From positions 1-64,000 of the forward strand of contig NZ_BPQP01000032.1 of the NCBI RefSeq assembly GCF_022179305.1: DNA of 64,000 bases, read 5' to 3'. Both the position numbers and the translations under genes were made by a program. This document shows, one piece after another, positions 17,966 through 27,363 of this stretch. Position 1 is the first letter of the stretch. Every line of letters starts with the position of its first letter. The notes beneath the pieces were generated by a model. The model made no database searches and was not told where the DNA came from. It saw nothing but the letters and a program-made list of their open reading frames with translations. The DNA comes from Methylobacterium iners. GTDB lineage: Bacteria > Pseudomonadota > Alphaproteobacteria > Rhizobiales > Beijerinckiaceae.

Positions 17966-17997
17966 CGTATCCCTCCCCCGCGATGGGGAGGGATACG
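17966..17997. terminator. Strong hairpin between two minus-strand genes
   Basis: A perfect 13-bp stem, CGTATCCCTCCCC (17966-17978) and its complement (17985-17997), with a 6-nt loop. It is downstream of the M3 peptidase on the minus strand. There is no T-run on either side, so it may only stabilise the 3' end. Confidence 0.5.
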
Positions 17998-18024
17998 CAC
18001 GACCGAGGCCGAGGAGACCGAGTC

Positions 18025-20109
18025 TCACGCCGCGAGCCCGCGCTTGCGCAGCAGCGGGTCGATGCTCGGCAGACGCCCGCGGAAGGCGGTGTAGGCCTCG
18101 CTCGGGTCGCGCAGGTTGCCGGCCCCGTACACGAACTTGCGCAGCCGGGCGGCGGTCTCCGGGTCGAAGATGTCGCCGGCCTCGCGGAAGGCGTCGAAGG
18201 CGTCGGCGTCGAGCACCTCCGACCAGAGATAGCTGTAGTAGCCGGCTGCGTAGCCGTCGCCCGAGAATATGTGCGCGAAGTGCGGCGAGCGGTGCCGCAT
18301 CGCGATCTCCGCCGGCATGGCGATCCGCTCCAGGGCGTCGGCCTCGAAGGCGATGACGTCAAGGCCGTCCTCGCCGGCGGCGGAGAGGTGGAGCGTCATG
18401 TCGACGATCGCCGAGGAGGTGTACTCCACGGTGGAGAACCCCTGATTGAAGCTGCGGGCGGCGAGGAGCCGGTTCAGCAGATCCTCCGGCATCGGCTCGC
18501 CGGTCTGGTAGTGCCGGGCATAGGCGCGCAGCACGTCGGGCTGCTCGAGCCAATGCTCGTAGAGCTGCGAGGGCAATTCCACGAAATCGCCGGACACGGC
18601 GGTGCCGGCGAGCAGCGGGTAGGTCACGTCGGAGAGGAGCCCGTGCAGGGCGTGGCCGAACTCGTGGAACAGGGTGCGCGCGTCGTCGAAGGAGAGCAGC
18701 GTCGGCTCACCCTCCGGAGCCCGCGCGAAGTTCATCACGTTGACGATGATCGGCCGGATGTCGTCATCCAGGCGCTCCTGCGAGCGGAAGGCGCTCATCC
18801 AGGCGCCGCTGCGCTTCGAGGATCGCGCGAAGTAATCGCCGAGGAACAGGCCGACCTCCGAGCCGTCGGCGTCGCGCACCGCCCAGGCGCGCACGTCCGG
18901 GTGGTAGCGCGGAAAATCCGAGAGCTCCTCGAAGCGCAATCCGAACAGCCGCGAGGCCGTGTCGAAGGCCGCGGCGATCACGCCCTCCAGCGGCAGGTAC
19001 GGCTTGATCTCGCCCTCGTCGAGGTCGTGCTCCGCGCGACGCAGCTTCTCGGCGTAATGGCGCCAATCGTGCCGCGCCAGGGCGAAGTTGCCGCCATCGG
19101 CCTGAACGATCGCCTGGAGCCGATCGCGCTCGGCCGCGGCGCGGGCGCGGGCCGGCGCCCAGACGGCGCGGAGCAGGTCCATCGCGGAATCGGGCGATTT
19201 CGCCATGGTGTCGGCGAGCTTGAAATGGGCGAAGCTCTCGTAGCCGAGGAGGCGCGCCCGTTCGGCCCTGAGCGCGATGATCTCGCGGATGATCGCGCGG
19301 TTGTCGGTAGGGCCGCCGCCCTCGCCCCGGCGGATCCAGGCCTCGTAGGCCCGCTCGCGCAGGTCGCGTCGCGTCGAGAAGACGAGGAAGGGCTCGATGA
19401 GCGAGCGCGACAGGGTGATGACGTGGCGGTGCTCGCCGCCGCGCGCCTCGGCGGCACTGGCGGCGGCCGCGCGCAGGAAGGGCGGCAGGCCGGCCAAGTC
19501 GTCCTCGCCGTCGAGCGGCAGGACGAAGCTGCTCTCGTCGGCGAGCAGGTTCTGGCTGAAGCTGGTGCCGAGCTCGGCCAGGCGGCCGGCCATCGCCGCC
19601 ATCCGCTCCTTCGCCTCGGGCGCGAGGTCGGCGCCCGCGCGCCGGAAGCGGGTGCGGTAGCGGTCGAGGACGCGCCGCTCCTCGTCGCCCAGCGCCTCGG
19701 CGTTCGGATCGATGGCCGAGATCCGGGCCCAGAGCGCGGCGTTCAGGTAGATCGCGCTGCCGTGGCGGGCCAGCCGCGGCGTAATCGTCCGCTCGACGGC
19801 CTGCAGCTCGGGATTCGTGTGGCTCCCGCTCAGATTGAAGAAGACCGAGGCCACGCGGTCGAGATCCTGTCCCGCCCGCTCCAGCGCCGCGACGGTGTTC
19901 GCGAAGTCCGGCGTACGGGCGTCGCCGGCGATCGTCGCGATCTCCGCCTCGTGCGCGGCGATCGCCCGCTCGAAGGCGGGCAGGTAGTGCTCGGGACGGA
20001 TCCGCTCGAAGGGCGGCAGGCAGTACGGGGTCGCCCAGACCGCCTCCGCGAAGGGGCCGGCATCCGCGGCCGGGCCAGCCTGGATCTCGGGGGCTTGGTT
20101 TGCGGTCAT
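18025..20109 (-). CDS. M3 family metallopeptidase (oligopeptidase A / Dcp type)
   Basis: A 694-aa zinc peptidase that cleaves short cytoplasmic peptides. The zinc site HEFGHALHG lies near residue 482, and the region around VELPSQLYEHW near 510 and GYYSYLWSEVLDADAF near 610 is typical of the family. Start chosen at ATG 20109 (MTANQAPEIQ). Length is normal for OpdA/Dcp. OpdA and Dcp cannot be separated without alignment. Confidence 0.93.
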   Translation of the reverse strand: MTANQAPEIQAGPAADAGPFAEAVWATPYCLPPFERIRPEHYLPAFERAIAAHEAEIATIAGDARTPDFANTVAALERAGQDLDRVASVFFNLSGSHTNPELQAVERTITPRLARHGSAIYLNAALWARISAIDPNAEALGDEERRVLDRYRTRFRRAGADLAPEAKERMAAMAGRLAELGTSFSQNLLADESSFVLPLDGEDDLAGLPPFLRAAAASAAEARGGEHRHVITLSRSLIEPFLVFSTRRDLRERAYEAWIRRGEGGGPTDNRAIIREIIALRAERARLLGYESFAHFKLADTMAKSPDSAMDLLRAVWAPARARAAAERDRLQAIVQADGGNFALARHDWRHYAEKLRRAEHDLDEGEIKPYLPLEGVIAAAFDTASRLFGLRFEELSDFPRYHPDVRAWAVRDADGSEVGLFLGDYFARSSKRSGAWMSAFRSQERLDDDIRPIIVNVMNFARAPEGEPTLLSFDDARTLFHEFGHALHGLLSDVTYPLLAGTAVSGDFVELPSQLYEHWLEQPDVLRAYARHYQTGEPMPEDLLNRLLAARSFNQGFSTVEYTSSAIVDMTLHLSAAGEDGLDVIAFEADALERIAMPAEIAMRHRSPHFAHIFSGDGYAAGYYSYLWSEVLDADAFDAFREAGDIFDPETAARLRKFVYGAGNLRDPSEAYTAFRGRLPSIDPLLRKRGLAA

Positions 20110-20256
20110 GGTCGTCCTTCGCGCTTTCGGGTGCGTCGGACCGAAGGTAGGTGGCGATGCCGCTCGCGCAAAGCCGACCTTCGGACGCGGTGCCTGGATC
20201 GAATGCGCATCGCGCCCGTTTGTGTCCCGTCGTCGAGGGATGGAAGCGGGAACAGC

Positions 20257-21036
20257 ATGGCTCTGCGTCGATCCCTCGCTATCGCGGCCATGCTCCTCGC
20301 GGGCGGGCTTGGTCCCATCGCGGCCGAGGAGCGTGCGGCCCCGCCGGTCCCGCTGCCGCCCGAGCGACCGCTGGAACTCAGCCCCGCGCCGCCCGACCCG
20401 CCGAAGCCCCCCGAGGCGACGGCCGCGGAGACGCCCCTGCCGCCGCAGCGCCCCGCCGAGTTCGCTCGGGAGCCGGCGCTCGCCCCGACGGTTCCGGCGG
20501 CGGACGACGCCGCTTGCCGCCGCCGCCTCGAACGGCTCGGCGCCACCTTCGAGCCCCTGCCGGCAATCGCCAACGGGCAATGCGGCGCGGCGCGGCCCCT
20601 GAAGGTGACGGCGCTCGCGGGGATCTCCCTGTCGACCCCTCTTACCCTGGTCTGCGGCGCGGCCGAGGCGCTGGCGCGCTGGGCGACGGAGGTTCAGGTC
20701 GCCGCAGAGCGCGACCTCGGGCAGCCCCTGGCGAGCCTCTCGATCGGCACCTCCTACGAGTGCCGCGGCCAGAACCACGATCCGGACGCGCGCCTGAGCG
20801 AGCACGCCTTCGCCAACGGCATCGACGTCATGGGCTACGGCTTCACGGGCCGCCTCGCCATCGGCGTGGGGAAGCTGCCGGCGGGGACGCCCGAGGCGAC
20901 CTTCCAGGCTGCGGTCCGCGCCCGCGCCTGCAGCTTCTTCCGCACGGTGCTCGGCCCGGGCTCCGACGCCGCCCACGCCAACCACCTCCATCTCGACGAG
21001 CGCGAGCGGAACGCGGGCCATCGCCTCTGCCAGTAG
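20257..21036 (+). CDS. Extensin-like C-terminal domain secreted protein
   Basis: A 259-aa exported protein with a signal peptide (RRSLAIAAMLLAGGLGPIAAE), a long proline-rich linker (residues 25-85) and a C-terminal extensin-like domain beginning at CRRRLERLGATFEP. The domain has four cysteines and the zinc-peptidase-like residues in LSEHAFANGIDVMGYG and ANHLHLDE. Related domains resemble VanY/LAS peptidases, so a cell-wall role is plausible. The neighbour downstream is an L,D-transpeptidase. Confidence 0.88.
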   Translation: MALRRSLAIAAMLLAGGLGPIAAEERAAPPVPLPPERPLELSPAPPDPPKPPEATAAETPLPPQRPAEFAREPALAPTVPAADDAACRRRLERLGATFEPLPAIANGQCGAARPLKVTALAGISLSTPLTLVCGAAEALARWATEVQVAAERDLGQPLASLSIGTSYECRGQNHDPDARLSEHAFANGIDVMGYGFTGRLAIGVGKLPAGTPEATFQAAVRARACSFFRTVLGPGSDAAHANHLHLDERERNAGHRLCQ

Positions 21037-21109
21037 GCGGGGTCACGGAACGCAGGGGCGGCGTTCCGCCTTTACCGTGCGGGCGCTCCTGCCCCAGGAG
21101 GTTGTGGCG

Positions 21110-22396
21110 GTGACGATGCGTTCTCTCTTGCGGACCGGCCTTGCGGCCTTCCTGGCGGCCGGGATCGGCATCGTCGATGCCGCGGGGACGGCCAAGGCCG
21201 CCAAGAAGCGGGACGCCAAGGAGGCGAACGCCAAGGCCGAGCCGCTGACCAAGGACGCGATCAACGCGGCGACCTTCGATCCCCAGAAACCCGCCGAGAA
21301 GGCGGCCGGCAAGCGGCCGAGCCCCCTCCTCATCAAGGTCCAGGTGCTCCTCGACAGGGCCCGCTTCTCCCCCGGCGCCATCGACGGGCGCAACGGCGAG
21401 AACCTCCAGGGCGCGCTCGCGGCCTTCGGGGAAGCGCAGGGGCTCCCGGCCGACAAGACCCTGACCAAGGAGGTATTCGAGAAGCTCCAGGCCACGAGCG
21501 CCGACCCGGTGGTCACCGAGTACACGCTCGCGGAGGCGGACGTCGCCGGTCCCTTCGTCGAGAAGATTCCCCCTAAGATGGAGCAGCAATCTGAGCTGGA
21601 CGCGCTCGGCTACACGAATGCGCGGGAGATGCTGGCGGAGCGCTTCCACATGTCCCGCGACCTCCTCGGCGCTCTGAACGGCGGCGCCGACCTCGAGAAG
21701 GCCGGCACGGTGATCCTCGTCGCGGCGGTGCCCGCGCTGGAGCGCGGCAAGCCCAAGGACGACAGGCCCAGAGATGCCAAGGCAAAGGACGCCAAGGCTG
21801 GGGACGGCAAGGGCAAGGAGGCCAGAACCCGCGAGGCCAGGGCTAAGGATGCTGACGCCAAGACCTCCGATGCCAAGACCTCCGACGTCAAGAATGGGGA
21901 TGCGAAGAACGCGGAAGGTCAGACCGCCGACGCCAAGTCTGCCGAGCCGAAGGCGGCCGGTGAGGATGCCGCGCGGGCCAAGGTCGTCCGGATCGAGGTC
22001 GACAAGGAGACCCGCCAGGTCCGCGCCTTCGACAAGGAAGGCCGTCTCCAGGCCTTCTATCCCGCCTCGATCGGCAGCGATGAGAAGCCGGCGCCCTCAG
22101 GGACCGCCAAGGTCGAGCGCGTGGCCTACGACCCCACCTACACCTACGATCCGAAATACGCCTTCAAAGGCGTGAAGGCGAAGGAGAAGTTCACGATCAA
22201 GCCCGGGCCGAACAATCCGGTCGGGCTCGTCTGGATCGACCTTTCCATCCCCTCCTACGGCATCCACGGCACGCCCGAGCCGGAGAAGGTCGGCAAGACC
22301 GAGTCCCACGGCTGCATCCGGCTGACCAACTGGGACGCTCGCGACCTCGCCTCCCGGATCGAGCGCGGCGCGACGGTGGAGTTCAAGGACAGGTAG
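21110..22396 (+). CDS. L,D-transpeptidase (YkuD domain) with peptidoglycan-binding domain
   Basis: A 428-aa exported enzyme that should make 3-3 crosslinks or attach proteins in peptidoglycan. After a signal-like N-terminus come a peptidoglycan-binding domain (VLLDRARFSPGAIDGRNGEN), a lysine/aspartate/alanine-rich low-complexity linker built on DAK repeats (about residues 205-290), and the YkuD domain. Its catalytic signature is SHGCIRLTN with an upstream IHGTPEPE. GTG 21110 is favoured because AGGAGG is eight bases upstream; ATG 21116 is the alternative. Convergent with the ABC transporter genes, overlapping by 14 bp. Confidence 0.9.
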   Translation: MTMRSLLRTGLAAFLAAGIGIVDAAGTAKAAKKRDAKEANAKAEPLTKDAINAATFDPQKPAEKAAGKRPSPLLIKVQVLLDRARFSPGAIDGRNGENLQGALAAFGEAQGLPADKTLTKEVFEKLQATSADPVVTEYTLAEADVAGPFVEKIPPKMEQQSELDALGYTNAREMLAERFHMSRDLLGALNGGADLEKAGTVILVAAVPALERGKPKDDRPRDAKAKDAKAGDGKGKEARTREARAKDADAKTSDAKTSDVKNGDAKNAEGQTADAKSAEPKAAGEDAARAKVVRIEVDKETRQVRAFDKEGRLQAFYPASIGSDEKPAPSGTAKVERVAYDPTYTYDPKYAFKGVKAKEKFTIKPGPNNPVGLVWIDLSIPSYGIHGTPEPEKVGKTESHGCIRLTNWDARDLASRIERGATVEFKDR

Positions 22397-23150
22397 CCCC
22401 CCTCCCGGCCGGGATGTTCCAGCGGCGAAGGCGCGACGCGGCCGCCAGCAGGGCCGCGTCGCAGAGGAGGGCCAGGGCCGCCGTCGCGGCGGCGCCCTGC
22501 AGCATCGGCACGAGGTTCTGGTTCTGGAGCCCGGCGACGATCGGCGTCCCAAGGGTGGAGGCGCCGGCCAGGCCGCCGACGGCCGTCGTCGCGACGGCGA
22601 GCACCAGGGCGGTCCGGAAGGTATCGAGGATGATCCCGGCGGCGAGCGGCAGCTCGACCTGCAGGAGGACCTGCCGCGGGCTCAGGCCGATGGCGATTGC
22701 GGCCTGCCGCGCCTCCGGCGAGACCGCCTCGATGGCGCCGACCGTGCCCCGCAGCATCGGCATGATGCTGTAGGCAACGAGGGCCAGCACCGTCGGCGGA
22801 CCGCCGAAGCCGAGCACCGGCAGCGCCAGCGCCACCATCACGACCGGCGGGACCGCCTGAGCCGCCGCGGCCGCGCCGTCGATCCCAGCGCGCAAGGGTG
22901 CGGCGAAGTCCCGGGTCGCGAGGATGCCGAGGCCGATCCCCATGAGCGCGACGAGCGCCAGCCCGATCCCCGCAAGGGCGAGGTGGTTGAGGCCGAGCTC
23001 GAGGAGGCGGTCGAGGGGGAGCGCCCGGCGCGGCTCCGCACCCAGGGTGACGGCGAGCCGCCGCGCGACCTCGGGATGGCTCCCCAGGGCGAGGGCGAAC
23101 CCGGCCAGCGCCGGCCCGAGGATGGTGCGCCGGGGGGTCATGCCGGCCAT
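22383..23150 (-). CDS. ABC transporter permease, osmoprotectant (glycine betaine/choline) type
   Basis: A 255-aa inner-membrane permease with about five hydrophobic segments. The BPD-transport signature is EAVSPEARQAAIAIGLSPRQ near residue 140, the loop that contacts the ATPase. It overlaps the previous permease gene by 13 bp. With that permease and a periplasmic binding protein it forms one operon resembling OpuB/YehZYXW systems. Confidence 0.85.
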   Translation of the reverse strand: MAGMTPRRTILGPALAGFALALGSHPEVARRLAVTLGAEPRRALPLDRLLELGLNHLALAGIGLALVALMGIGLGILATRDFAAPLRAGIDGAAAAAQAVPPVVMVALALPVLGFGGPPTVLALVAYSIMPMLRGTVGAIEAVSPEARQAAIAIGLSPRQVLLQVELPLAAGIILDTFRTALVLAVATTAVGGLAGASTLGTPIVAGLQNQNLVPMLQGAAATAALALLCDAALLAAASRLRRWNIPAGRGATCP

Positions 23151-24298
23151 CTCCGCCGCGCACCGGCCTCGGCGACACCCAGAGCCTGGTCTGCCGCGAA
23201 GGAGAGCAGCACGATGGGGATCGCGCCGAGCAGGATCAGGTCCGGCGCGAACTGCGCCATCCCGTCGAACACGACCTGGCCGAGGCCGCCTGCACCCACC
23301 AGCGCGCCGAGCGTCGCCAGGCCGAAGCTCTGGACCAGGGCGACGCGCAGGGCCCCGATCAGGATCGGCGCTCCGAGCGGCAATCGGATCCGCATCAGGA
23401 TCTCGCGCGGGGTCAGCCCCATCGCCGTCGCCGCGTCGAGGACGGCCGGATCGGGCGCATCAAGGGCGGCCGTGAGACCCCGCCGGAGCGGGAGCAGGAG
23501 GTAGGCCGCGGTGCCGAGAAGGGCCGGCGCGGGCCCGAGCGCGCTGAAGCCCCAGTCCCGGAGCGTGGGTGCGGCGTTCAGGAGCCCCGAGATCAGGGCG
23601 ACTAGGCCGCCGAACAGGGCGATGGCCGGAACCACCTGGATGCCGCTGACCGCGAGATCGACCACTCCCCTGCCCCGCCGCGGGGCGGCGAGCAGGGCGG
23701 CGACCAGGCCTGCCAGCAACACCGCGCCGAGAGAGAGCAGGAGATGCCTGCCGAGGGCGGCGCCGACGACCTCGCGCCGCGCTTCGTACTCGACCGCGAG
23801 CGAGAGTGCCGCGAGGCTGCCGGCCTGCCAGGCCAGGGTGCCGAGCACGGCGGATGCGCCCAGAACCGCAGGGCCGAGCCAGGGCAGACGGCTTGCCCGT
23901 ATCGCCAGGGCCAGGCTGGTGCCGAGCACGCCCACGGCGAGCCAGGCTCCGGAGCCGAGGCTCGCCCGCACCGCGGGCGGACGCCCGGCAATCAGTTCCG
24001 CGGCGCCCGCGCCGAGCGCCTGGACGAGGAGCGCCAGGGCGGTTGCGAGGAGCGCGACCGCGAGACCCGCGCCGGCGCGGCCCCTCACGGCGCCGAGTAT
24101 GAGAAGGCCCCCCGCACCGAGCCCGGCGGCGGCGTCGATCGTCCAGCCCGGCAGGTCGGCGGCCGCGAATGGCAGGCCGACGACGAGGCGGTTCGCCGCG
24201 ATCCTGAGCACCGGCAGGCCGTAGAGCACCCCGACGAGGAGGGTCGCGCCGGAGAGGGAAGCCCCGATCGCCGCGGCCTGCGGCGTTCGCCCGTTCAA
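23138..24298 (-). CDS. ABC transporter permease, osmoprotectant type, extended N-terminus
   Basis: A 386-aa permease with a C-terminal transport domain. The EAA loop is DAATAMGLTPREILMRIRLP and is followed by ILIGALRVALVQSFGLATLGALVG, typical of OpuBB/YehY. The N-terminal 180 residues add several extra membrane segments, as in YehY. TTG 24298 is used as the start, overlapping the binding-protein stop as TTGA, so translation is likely coupled. Confidence 0.85.
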   Translation of the reverse strand: MNGRTPQAAAIGASLSGATLLVGVLYGLPVLRIAANRLVVGLPFAAADLPGWTIDAAAGLGAGGLLILGAVRGRAGAGLAVALLATALALLVQALGAGAAELIAGRPPAVRASLGSGAWLAVGVLGTSLALAIRASRLPWLGPAVLGASAVLGTLAWQAGSLAALSLAVEYEARREVVGAALGRHLLLSLGAVLLAGLVAALLAAPRRGRGVVDLAVSGIQVVPAIALFGGLVALISGLLNAAPTLRDWGFSALGPAPALLGTAAYLLLPLRRGLTAALDAPDPAVLDAATAMGLTPREILMRIRLPLGAPILIGALRVALVQSFGLATLGALVGAGGLGQVVFDGMAQFAPDLILLGAIPIVLLSFAADQALGVAEAGARRRWPA

Positions 24299-25224
24299 CC
24301 GAGCAGCCCGCGTTCTGAAAGGTAGCGCCGCGCCACCGCCTCCGCGACCTCGCCCTCGACGGTGACCTGCGCGTTGAGGCCCCGCAGCGCCGCCGCGTCG
24401 AGGCCCGTGAAGATGGGCCTGAGGGCGGCCCGGATCCCCGGGTGGCGCTCCAGGACGGCCGCCCGGACGACCGGCGCGACCTCGTAGACGATCTGGGCGC
24501 CGCGCGGATCGCTCATCACGACGAGGTCGAGGGCCGAGAGCGCGCCGTCGGTGCCGTAGACCATCCCCGCATTGACCCCGCTGATGCCCTGCGCCGCGGC
24601 GCGCGCCGTCACCGCCGTGTCGCCGCCGGGCAGGCTGACGATGCGGCCGCGGGGCAGGTAAAAGTCGTAGGCGGCCTCGAACGAGGGCAAGGCGGCCGGG
24701 CTCTCGACGAACTCGGTGGAGGCGGCGAGCCGGATCAGCCCCCGCCGGACCGCGCCCGCGAAATCCTCCATGGTCCGGATGTTCTCGTCTCGCGCGAGCC
24801 TCCCGTTCACCGCGACGAGCCAGGTGTTGTTGGCCGGCGCCCGATCGAGCCAGGCGAGGCCCCGCTCCGCATCGCGGGTCCGAATCTTGTCGAAGGCCGC
24901 CTGCGGCACCTTCCAGGCCGGGTCGGTCTCGGTACCGGTGAAGAAGGCGCCGTTGCCGGTGTATTCCGGGTAGACGTCGACCGCCCCGGCGAGCAGCGCC
25001 GATCGCACGATCAGGGTCGGCCCCAGTCCGAGCTTGCGCGTGACGGCGAGCCCGAGATGCTCCAGCGCCAGGGCGATCATCGCCCCGCACAGCGCCCCTT
25101 CGGTATCGTTCTTCGAAGCGACCACCAGGGCTGCGGCGTGGGCCCCCGAGGATCGCAGGGCCGGGAGCGTCGCCAGACCGGCGAGCACGCCGCGCCGGCT
25201 CGGACGCCGCGAGCCTTTTCCCAT
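24295..25224 (-). CDS. Glycine betaine/osmoprotectant ABC transporter substrate-binding protein
   Basis: A 309-aa periplasmic protein. The N-terminus MGKGSRRPSRRGVLAGLA looks like a twin-arginine or Sec signal. The mature part has SKNDTEGALCGAMIALAL and VDVYPEYTGNGAFF, hallmarks of the OpuBC/YehZ family that binds quaternary amines. Start at ATG 25224; an upstream ATG at 25242 exists. First gene of the permease operon. No ATPase gene is present beside it. Confidence 0.85.
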   Translation of the reverse strand: MGKGSRRPSRRGVLAGLATLPALRSSGAHAAALVVASKNDTEGALCGAMIALALEHLGLAVTRKLGLGPTLIVRSALLAGAVDVYPEYTGNGAFFTGTETDPAWKVPQAAFDKIRTRDAERGLAWLDRAPANNTWLVAVNGRLARDENIRTMEDFAGAVRRGLIRLAASTEFVESPAALPSFEAAYDFYLPRGRIVSLPGGDTAVTARAAAQGISGVNAGMVYGTDGALSALDLVVMSDPRGAQIVYEVAPVVRAAVLERHPGIRAALRPIFTGLDAAALRGLNAQVTVEGEVAEAVARRYLSERGLLG

Positions 25225-25229
25225 TAACA

Positions 25230-25243
25230 AATGATATATCATT
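25230..25243. promoter_or_regulatory. 14-bp perfect palindrome upstream of ABC operon
   Basis: AATGATATATCATT is perfectly self-complementary and lies immediately before the binding-protein start. It could be an operator or part of an AT-rich promoter; no regulator is known. Confidence 0.35.
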
Positions 25244-25496
25244 CCGGCGGCTTTGTCGGGAATGTATTGCTCAATAACATCGTGCCGTAGGAAGTGATGC
25301 CGTCGGCCAACGCGGGTGCTTGACACACCGCTTCGGACGGGCGACGGGTCGCTTCGTACCTGAACTGTTCCCCTCGTTCGGACCGATGGAGGCGCCCCGC
25401 GCGGCGCTGCTGTTGCCGGGCCGGGTTCTTCGCAAAACGAGATCGATGGAGACGCGTTCCGGCAACGGGACGCCCCCCGAGGGAAGATTCCGCGGC

Positions 25497-25886
25497 GTGA
25501 GTGCTGAACCGAACGACGATCTCCTGAACGGCACCCGCGTCCTCGTCGTCGAGGACGAGGCGGCCATCTCGATGCTGCTCGAGGACATGCTCCTCGATTT
25601 CGGTTGTACCGTCGTCGGGCCGGCGGCCCGGCTCGCGACCGCGCTCGAGATGGCCGAGGGCGAGGCCTTCGAGATCGCGATCCTCGACGTGAACGTCGCG
25701 GGCGAGCCGATCTACCCGGTGGCCGAGGCGATCGCCAAGCGCGACCTGCCGCTGGTGTTCTCCACGGGCTATGGCGGCGCCGGCATCCGCGAGCCGTTTC
25801 GCGATCGCCCCGTGGTCCAGAAGCCGTTCAGCCAGGCGGATCTCAAGCGCACGCTGATCTCCGCGATGAAGGCCGCGCGGGGCTAG
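25497..25886 (+). CDS. Single-domain response regulator (CheY-like receiver)
   Basis: A 129-aa receiver domain without an output domain. The acidic pocket is VVEDEAAIS, the phospho-acceptor Asp is in IAILDVNVAGEP, Thr in FSTGYGG and Lys in VVQKPFSQADL. Start proposed at GTG 25497; in-frame ATGs at 25446, 25386 and 25320 exist but add no conserved sequence. No kinase gene is adjacent, so the partner is unknown. Confidence 0.8.
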   Translation: MSAEPNDDLLNGTRVLVVEDEAAISMLLEDMLLDFGCTVVGPAARLATALEMAEGEAFEIAILDVNVAGEPIYPVAEAIAKRDLPLVFSTGYGGAGIREPFRDRPVVQKPFSQADLKRTLISAMKAARG

Positions 25887-25891
25887 GGTCT

Positions 25892-26284
25892 TCACAGACC
25901 CTCCAGCGGGAAGGCATCGACGAGGTGCACCGGCCAAGTCCGGCTCCCGACGAAGACCGCATCCGCGCGAAGGATCAGCCCGGCATGGCGCGGGCGGCGC
26001 GCGATCCAGGCGCGGGCGGCCCGTGAGAAGCGGGCGCGCTTGCGAGCGTCGATCGCCCCGAAGGCATCCCCGAGGACGGCGCGGGCCTTGACCTCGACGA
26101 AGACCAGGGTCGCGCCCCGGCGCACGACCAGGTCGATCTCACCGCCGGCCGCAACGTAGCGGCGGGCCAGGGGCCGGTAGCCCTTCAACATGAGCGCGAC
26201 CAGCGCCAGGGTCTCGGCCGAGCGGCCGCGCAGGTAGGTGGCGCGGCGGCGCGACGCGGCCGCATCGACCTTAGACGCCCGCAT
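25892..26284 (-). CDS. yraN: YraN/UPF0102 family endonuclease-like protein
   Basis: A 130-aa protein of the UPF0102 family with a restriction-endonuclease-like fold. Motifs: [24 protein letters not shown], then [24 protein letters not shown], giving the E-x(n)-E-x-K pattern. ATG 26284 is the start; it overlaps the rsmI stop by 14 bp. yraN next to rsmI and lpoA is conserved across Proteobacteria. Function is unproven. Confidence 0.9.
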   Translation of the reverse strand: MRASKVDAAASRRRATYLRGRSAETLALVALMLKGYRPLARRYVAAGGEIDLVVRRGATLVFVEVKARAVLGDAFGAIDARKRARFSRAARAWIARRPRHAGLILRADAVFVGSRTWPVHLVDAFPLEGL

Positions 26285-27239
26285 CGTCGCGCCGCGCGAG
26301 CACAAGGGCGCGGGCATAGACCGTCCGGCGCGGCTGGCCGGTCTCGTCGGCGACGAGGGACGCCGCGTCCTTGATCGAGTGGCGCGCCAACGCCGCGGTG
26401 AGCGCCGCGTCGAGCCCAGCGTCGGCCTCCTCGCTCGCCTCCGCCTCGGGTGCCGCTCCGATCACCACCACGACCTCGCCCTTCGGCGCGCCCTCCTCCG
26501 CGAAGGTTTCGGCCAGCGCGCCGAGCGTGTCGCGCCGGATCGTCTCGAACAGTTTGGTGAGTTCCCGCGCCACCGCCGCCGGACGGCCCGCGCCCAGCAC
26601 CTCGACGGCGTCGGCGAGCATCTCCGGCAGGCGGTGGGGGGATTCGAACAGGACGAGGGTGCCGGGCACGCCGGCGAGCACGCCGAGCCGCCCCCGGCGC
26701 GGCCCCGACTTCGCCGGCAGGAAGCCCTCGAAGAAGAAGCGATCGGTCGGCAGCCCGGCCGCCACGATGGCGGTCATCACCGCCGAGGGGCCGGGGATCG
26801 GGGTCACGGCGATGCCGGCCTCGATCGCCGCCTGGACCAGCTTGAAGCCGGGATCGGATACCAGCGGCGTGCCGGCATCCGAGACCAGAGCCAGCGCCTC
26901 GCCGGATAGCATCCGCGCCACCATCCGCTCCCGGACGGCGGCGTTCGAGTGCTCGTGATAGGCCACCAGCGGCGTCGTGATTCCGTAATGCATCAGGAGC
27001 GTGCGGGTGACGCGGGTGTCCTCCGCGAGCACCGTGTCGGCGGCGGCGAGCGTCGCCAGGGCCCGGAAGGACACGTCGCGCAGGTTGCCGATCGGGGTCG
27101 CCACGACGTGAAGGCCCGGCGACAGCGGCTCCGCCTCCGCGGCGAGGCCGAAGGCCGTGAAGGTCGCCGGTGGCTTGCCCGCGGCCGGCGGCGGCCCCTC
27201 TCTGCGGCGGCGGCTCCTGTTGTCGATTCGTTGGCTCAT
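26271..27239 (-). CDS. rsmI: 16S rRNA 2'-O-ribose C1402 methyltransferase RsmI
   Basis: A 322-aa SAM-dependent tetrapyrrole-methylase-fold enzyme. Visible motifs are [49 protein letters not shown] and [14 protein letters not shown]. These identify RsmI, which modifies the ribosomal P site. Start at ATG 27239 ([12 protein letters not shown]); the arginine-rich extension is common in Alphaproteobacteria. Divergent from the LpoA-like gene. Confidence 0.95.
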   Translation of the reverse strand: MSQRIDNRSRRRREGPPPAAGKPPATFTAFGLAAEAEPLSPGLHVVATPIGNLRDVSFRALATLAAADTVLAEDTRVTRTLLMHYGITTPLVAYHEHSNAAVRERMVARMLSGEALALVSDAGTPLVSDPGFKLVQAAIEAGIAVTPIPGPSAVMTAIVAAGLPTDRFFFEGFLPAKSGPRRGRLGVLAGVPGTLVLFESPHRLPEMLADAVEVLGAGRPAAVARELTKLFETIRRDTLGALAETFAEEGAPKGEVVVVIGAAPEAEASEEADAGLDAALTAALARHSIKDAASLVADETGQPRRTVYARALVLARRDDAGV

Positions 27240-27363
27240 GGCGCGAACCTTGGCATGGCGTCGCCGGCCCGCGAAAGATTTGCGCGGGGCAAACGGCACA
27301 TTTACTGTTTGCCGCGAACCTCAAATTAGGGTTTCGCCGGTCGCGACAGAGGTCTTTTCCGAG

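Noticed and set aside
17734-21036. 1100-codon plus-strand frame
   Set aside because: It is antisense to the M3 peptidase; only its last 259 codons (the extensin-like gene) are real.
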